Positions 59,045 through 64,000 of a DNA stretch of 64,000 nucleotides are shown here, piece after piece; within the stretch, counting starts at the first letter, position 1, and every line of letters starts with the position of its first letter. The translations under genes were made by a program, and so were the position numbers. The notes beneath the pieces are model-generated. The model was not told the DNA's origin. It searched no databases and worked only from the letters and a program-made list of their open reading frames with translations. The DNA is from Chromobotia macracanthus. Its lineage: Eukaryota; Chordata; Actinopteri; Cypriniformes; Botiidae. Location of the stretch: NCBI GenBank assembly GCA_036877525.1, contig JAZGTH010000068.1, forward strand, positions 620,001 to 684,000. The letters run 5' to 3'.

Positions 59045-59960
59045 CTATTTTTTCCAGTAGGGACAGCAAAAGAACTTAAGAATCTTTACATACCAAAATC
59101 TTTACATACCAAAGACGGCACAGAAACCAAATCTGAAGCGGCATGAAATCAAGAAAATGTGCTTGTACACATTTTACAACAATTGCTGCAAAGTAATTTA
59201 AATGAATTTCCACAGAAATTATAATCATGGAAAACATTGAACATAACCTCAATTTTAAAATTAAAATATTAAAATTAAATATTTTAAATCAAATTAATTT
59301 TTAAATAATTAATTATATTAAACTCAAATTATTACATTGGGTACATCACCACAGGATTAAGAGGACTAAAGTTGTTCAAAGAGCCATCTTGTGTGCGTGA
59401 GATCCTCAACAAGTTCAGATACTTTAACGTTCTTGGCCTAATTCTAACCAGCACTTCAATATGGTGATGGGAAGTTCGGATCATTTTACAGACCCAAATC
59501 TTTAACTCTTGTTCAACAAATGAACATGAATCTTTTTCGAGTCATTCGTTCATTTAAGCAGCATTAAACTCTTACATGTTAATAGCCACATTCCCCAATA
59601 CATCTACATAAGCAAACATGCAACCAAAGCCAAATTATAAGAAACAGAAATCATTTGCTTACCTGGGTCTTGAGGTTATTCCATCTGTACAGGAAGCAGA
59701 AATTATTAGTAGTCCTTCTTATTTGAAGTGAGGGAGCTGAGATCGATGGTTACCCATTGGCACCAGTGAGTCATCAGGGAGTCTGTACCCCCACCTACCA
59801 CCCATGGTTTTATGGCCAACCAGAGCACCTCTGGCCTTTTGTTCCCCTCTTACCCTTGACAGAGGAATGCCCAAAACGGGGGAGGATAGCTCTGCTCACG
59901 AAAGTGAGAAAAGACAGGTGACTGAAGAGACTGAAGCCACCAAAAGAGCTATCCAAAGTG
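59045..59960. other. Intergenic; one dispersed repeat
   Basis: 59470-59560 (AAGTTCGGATCATTTTACAG ... GAATCTTTTTCGAGTCATTC) looks like a common interspersed repeat seen in fish genomes. The rest holds nothing that I can identify. Confidence 0.5.
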
Positions 59961-59965
59961 TGTGT

Positions 59966-59966
<1 letters not shown>

Positions 59967-60008
<42 letters not shown>
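59967..60008. repeat. (TA)n microsatellite
   Basis: About 40 bp of TA dinucleotides. Confidence 0.95.
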
Positions 60009-60009
<1 letters not shown>

Positions 60010-60015
<6 letters not shown>

Positions 60016-61155
60016 TATATATGTTATGTTCATGATTGTATGTGTCTCCCCATATTAACCTCCATTGTCTATTGCCTTGGCATACATATATAGTCTGACA
60101 AGAATTCTACGCATATTTTCAAGGTAAATTGTATATTAACGTGTGTCAAACCTGGTCATGTTTACATTCTAAATTATCCTCTCTGGAACTTGCTGACTAA
60201 TGCTGTATAAGGTATGAATGTATCTGGCCTCATAATATTTTAGATTCAGCTAACATGAGGAACATGTAAATGAGGTCTTAAGCAGGACAAAGAAACTCTT
60301 TCCTACCTCAGTATACACCTCATTATTGGTCTGTCAGCCCTCAAGGGGTGTGCTGCACCCAAGGTTAAAAGTCCACCACGCAGAGCAAACTTTGCTCGCT
60401 CTCTCCCTCACCCACTCGCTCAACATGGAAATCTAGTGTTCCAAATACACTAAATATTTTGGTAGAGAATGCACAGGCAGTTTTAAACGTTGTTTGTAAG
60501 CAAAATCCAGTTTCAATTTATCTGTGTCTTTTGTAATGTGCGCTTAGTGAGAACGACCCGGTCTTGTGTGAATGAAATGTGTGAAGTGCCTTAACAGTCA
60601 CTGAAGAAACCCAGTCACTGTTAATGGCCACAGTAAAACTGCAGTCCTAGAACCGACCCTATAAGAATGAAGAAATCATTTTATAGCATGTTGCGATATT
60701 ATTTTGACCGCCTAATTTGAACGAAAAATCCTCTATTAGAGTGAAGAAGATAGAGCGTATTCCTCATCTTGTTGTTTACCGGCTAATTCGAGTGAAGAAA
60801 TCCTCGGTTAGCACAAAGACGATTGAGCAAGCGTGTTCCTTGTTCGTCTTGTAAGGCCTTTATTTTAACTGGAGCTAGACTTGATGCCGCTGCGTGTTCC
60901 AGGGCCTCTCAGCTATGCTCTCACTCCCTGGGGGTAAGCGTTAGAGTAGCTAACTAATGCGTGCCCTCTTGCTCATTGAGCACATAGTAAGATACTGCAG
61001 GACGGTAGATGATTGCTATTTAAGTGCAAGCCTGCACCAACCCCTTAGATCCGCAGAGATCTATTTATTATACTGTTTAATATCTCAGAAAATCTTGCAG
61101 AGCTAGAACACTCCCACATCAGTAGATGTATTGCCTCCAACTAGCTCTAGTGGGC
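60010..61155. other. Unassigned; repeated ATTAGAGTGAAGAA-type words
   Basis: 60680-60830 contains three imperfect copies of a TAATTCGAGTGAAGAAATCC / TTAGAGTGAAGAAGATAGAG word, each followed by ...GTATTCCT / GTGTTCCTTG. This looks like the leader of a retroelement. No protein is supported. Confidence 0.4.
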
Positions 61156-62590
61156 AGTATGTAAGTGTCTAACCCTTTTGTGACTCCGCCTCTTCCTCTT
61201 AACCTCACCTGTGCACGACTCACCAACGCCACCCTGTGTTCGGTCGTGGTCGGTGTCCTCCCTCTTCACTTCCTTCCATTTTGTTTATTTGCTGGGTGAC
61301 CTTTATCTTATTCCCTTTTTATTTCAGGATTATTTTTAATTTGATTTTATTCCCTCCCTTGTAAAATTATATGTTATTTTAAAGTGACTTGCTTATCCAT
61401 TTATGCTATTCTGGTCTACTGGACAGGTCCCCCTTTAATTTAATCAATTATTATTACTAGCATAATAATAATTAATTCCCTTTCATTTGTTTTATCAATT
61501 TCTTTTTGGTAAATTATTTTATTTTACTCTCTTTTCCAGCATTCCCTTCTAATACTTCTCCGATTTACCCATGTAGGAATGTATTTAATTGGGTTCAATT
61601 AAATTTATTTAATTTAATCTAATTAAATCAATTGTTATATTGGGACTGCCTGTGCTGATTTAAGTAACTTTACCCTTGGTCAGCTCCTTTGTGCTTCCTC
61701 ATAGGTAGTACGCCTAGTGCTCGGGTGGTGAAGTGACGGTTCTCTCCACGGGGGTCTCCGGTGAGTGAGTTCAGCCATCCTGATGTGCCCGACGCTAGCT
61801 GTGGACTGTCTTGGATACCTCTGTCCCCGCACTTGTGGTGACGGCACGCAGTGAGACAACAGGAACCAACAGCACAAGCTGGCGCGACAAGGCAATTTTG
61901 AGGGTATATAACTCTGAGCTGTACCCTTTGCAGGAGGACCAGCCCTCCTGAGTTTGTTGCGAGTGGTACCATCCAGCCACAACCCAAATTTTAGCTGTGC
62001 CAGCTGGTCGTTGTCCCACTTGGAGTGCTGCCCCGTTGTGCTAAAGATCATAACTATTTGAGTGGTCAGCACCAGGGTGGTGTGAAGGGCAAGTGATCCT
62101 TGGCACCCACAGTCTAGTGCTCGGAGAAGTTAGAATGGTTGGTCTTGCCACTGGTCTCGGCCTGGGGAACCTCAGTTCACACTCAGCATGATCAAGAGTA
62201 ATAGTCTCATTTAAATCACTACAAGCATTAAAGAGAACTAGAGGCACTCCACTTTGCCACTTTAATGTGTTGTCCTATTTTGTTTGTTTCCTAGAAGACC
62301 TGAACTGTATGAACCATCAGGGAAACTCTCAGTAATCAGATTGGCGAGTGAATCGCCCCAGTCATTAGAATGCCATTGTAGGCCATCACCTGCCAATCAG
62401 TTTGCTCGAATCCACTCCCTGCGCCAATTCACACCACTTATCCATCCCTGCCAATTCACAGTTAGAATAAAGGGTATTCAGTGTGCACCACTAACTTTCC
62501 CCAAGTTAGCTGCACAACCAATAACCCACACAGTTTATTAATTAGCTCACTAAAAAAAAAACTATGCGGACTTACATTGGCACTTTTGTG
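61156..62590 (+). mobile_element. Probable LTR/leader region of a Ty3/gypsy element
   Basis: This stretch lies directly upstream of a gag remnant. It is GC-richer than its surroundings from 61670 to 62240 and contains TG-starting candidate LTR edges, but I cannot pin down an LTR pair or primer-binding site. Long - strand frames (61680-62072) look like chance products of the composition. Confidence 0.35.
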
Positions 62591-62618
62591 CTTTTCTCTT
62601 GCCCCCAGTGTGCCAACA

Positions 62619-63739
62619 TGTCCAAAGCATCCAGCACTGTCACCCATTGGGACCAACTAGAGGCCTGGCTCAGCGCAATGACCGACCCATCCTACCTCAG
62701 GCGGCCAGCAGGCTACAGCACCTGAGCCGAGAGCAGCTGGACGCCGATCTGGACAGGCTGATGACCTACGATCCAACCCACAGCTACCACCACAAGGAGC
62801 TGGCCAGGATCACTGGTACCCTTGCTCACAACCTCATCGTCCAGGCGAAGACTGAGTGAGGAAAACATTGCCCACTTGGAGCAGGAGATGACAGCTCTAA
62901 AGCTCCAGGCCGAAGAAGCCCGGTGGAACCAGGCGGACACCCAGAATCACCTTGACTAACTGACCTGGGAGGCCCAGGAATGGCAACCCACAGCAGATGA
63001 ACAACATCTGCTACAGGAGGAAGTGAGAAGGCTCCAGGATGTCTTGGCAGACCTCTGTACAGACACAGAGAAAACACACAGTTGGAGAAGGAAGCCAGGG
63101 AGAACCTGGAAATTAAACTACAACAGGCAGAAACCCTTTTAGAAAGGGCTGAGAATGAACTGAAAGACCGAACTGCCAAAGTCAAGGCCTCTGAAGGTCA
63201 TATACAAGCAGCCCAAGCTGAAGCCTGAGTCCTGGCTCAGCAACTGGATCACCTCAAAGATCAACTTGATACTGTACAACGAGAACTCAGGCACACGTAT
63301 CATTTTCAAATTGACCCAAAGGAAGACAGAGACCCCGCCGAACTTCCTTTGGTCAACGGGCCCTGACCTCCCAGCCAAGCACCATCAGAGAAAGGGGGGA
63401 GCCAGCATCATAGAGCTCCTAGCTGCTACAAACCAATGGGGATGTCCCCAGGGCACCCCTATAGCAGCCCATGGTGTGGCCCCCAAGGAACTTGACAAGC
63501 TGGCTAGAAACATCCCCACTTTCACCCCAGGCCCTGCAGGGGGCCATGACGTACACGCCTACCTGCAGGACATTGACTTCCATCTGCAGATCAGGGCCAT
63601 GGTATCCACCAGAGACAAACTGTACCTGCTCACAATCACCTCCAGCCGTGAGGTACGCAGCTTCCTAGACTGGCAGTCGGATACTGTCAAAGGGGATTAC
63701 AATCTGTTACAGCAGGCTCTTGTAAGGCAGCTGGTTTAG
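62619..63739 (+). pseudogene. Ty3/gypsy Gag remnant with coiled coil
   Basis: The start MSKASSTVTHWDQLEAWL is followed by a frame shift near 62700. LQHLSREQLDADLDRLM then follows, and a helical, heptad-rich section from about 62860 to 63280 (EVRRLQDVLADL; LEIKLQQAETLLERAENEL), read in more than one frame. The last part, KLARNIPTFTP..AGGHDVH, AYLQDIDFHLQ and TSSREVRSFLDWQ, is the capsid start of this Gag type. It stops at TAG (63737-63739), where the family would continue through capsid and zinc knuckle. The product would be truncated and non-functional. Confidence 0.8.
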
Positions 63740-64000
63740 AGATTAACATTTGGTTCGTTTACAGAAACATACCATAAAACAACAAAACACCAGTTGATAC
63801 TTGTTCCCAGTCTATGGTTCCTTGCTTCCCCCCGTGGGACACTGATGACTCGAATTTCACCTCTGCTCTCCCTCTCATTTTAGACTCAGATCAATGGAGC
63901 TCATTGAACATATATGTGCAACATATAGTGTGATGTTATTGAGTTTTCATTCTCATGTTTGATATTTTAAAGGTCATGGTGTGATGGGTAAAAAGGTGTA
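63740..64000. other. Unassigned window end
   Basis: No feature recognised; similarity to the Gag ends at the stop codon. Confidence 0.5.

Noticed and set aside
61680..62072. 130-codon - strand frame
   Set aside because: No recognisable domain; opposite strand to the gag remnant and probably within its LTR/leader.

Overview
This is eukaryotic, AT-rich, intron-containing vertebrate DNA, most likely from a teleost and probably a cyprinid-type fish. The host genes are sparse and split by long introns. Most of the rest is mobile elements of the mix typical of such genomes: Tc1-like elements, hAT, L2-like LINEs, DIRS, Ty3/gypsy, Polinton, SINE and MITE families, and cyprinid-style degenerate satellites.

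The main host gene is the 3' end of ank1 (ankyrin-1, erythrocyte/muscle) on the + strand, from 3788 to about 24380. Two large exons (3788-4427 and 5213-5549) encode the C-terminal regulatory part of full-length ankyrin-1. An internal first exon (11032-11250) encodes the membrane anchor of the short muscle isoform, small ankyrin 1 (sAnk1). Exons at 11753-11836, 17472-17615 and 23443-23517 are shared and finish with a basic Q-I-V-K tail like that of mammalian sAnk1. A second possible terminal exon lies at 24329-24358, with a polyadenylation signal 16 bases after its stop. All junctions keep the reading frame.

The ank1 introns carry two broken Tc1-like transposons (6168-7757 and 26397-27978, the second just downstream of the gene), degenerate satellite arrays (7.9-9.6 kb), a tRNA-derived SINE (10.2 kb), L2-type LINE and hAT fragments, a long hairpin repeat (14.5-14.8 kb), and a DIRS-like element (about 18.5-22.1 kb) that seems to sit inside a Tc1-type MITE.

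From 30.6 to 41.2 kb lies a retroelement block: an L2-like LINE in two opposite-facing halves inside a MITE, a solo LTR with an exact 5-bp target duplication, another Tc1-type MITE, and a ruined Ty3/gypsy element. At 43.5-45.4 kb are two exons of a gene with a DUF4806-like domain; their intron holds a 1.0-kb hAT element with an exact 8-bp target duplication.

The most striking object is at 46959-54100: a 7.1-kb decayed Polinton/Maverick (adintovirus-like) element with inverted terminal repeats and an exact 6-bp target duplication. It contains remnants of a protein-primed family B DNA polymerase and a packaging ATPase on the + strand, and capsid-type and small basic protein remnants on the - strand. 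Downstream are a second LINE with its reverse-transcriptase core deleted (55.1-58.8 kb) and a Ty3/gypsy gag remnant (62.6-63.7 kb). Apart from ank1 and perhaps the DUF4806-like gene, no intact protein-coding gene is recognisable.
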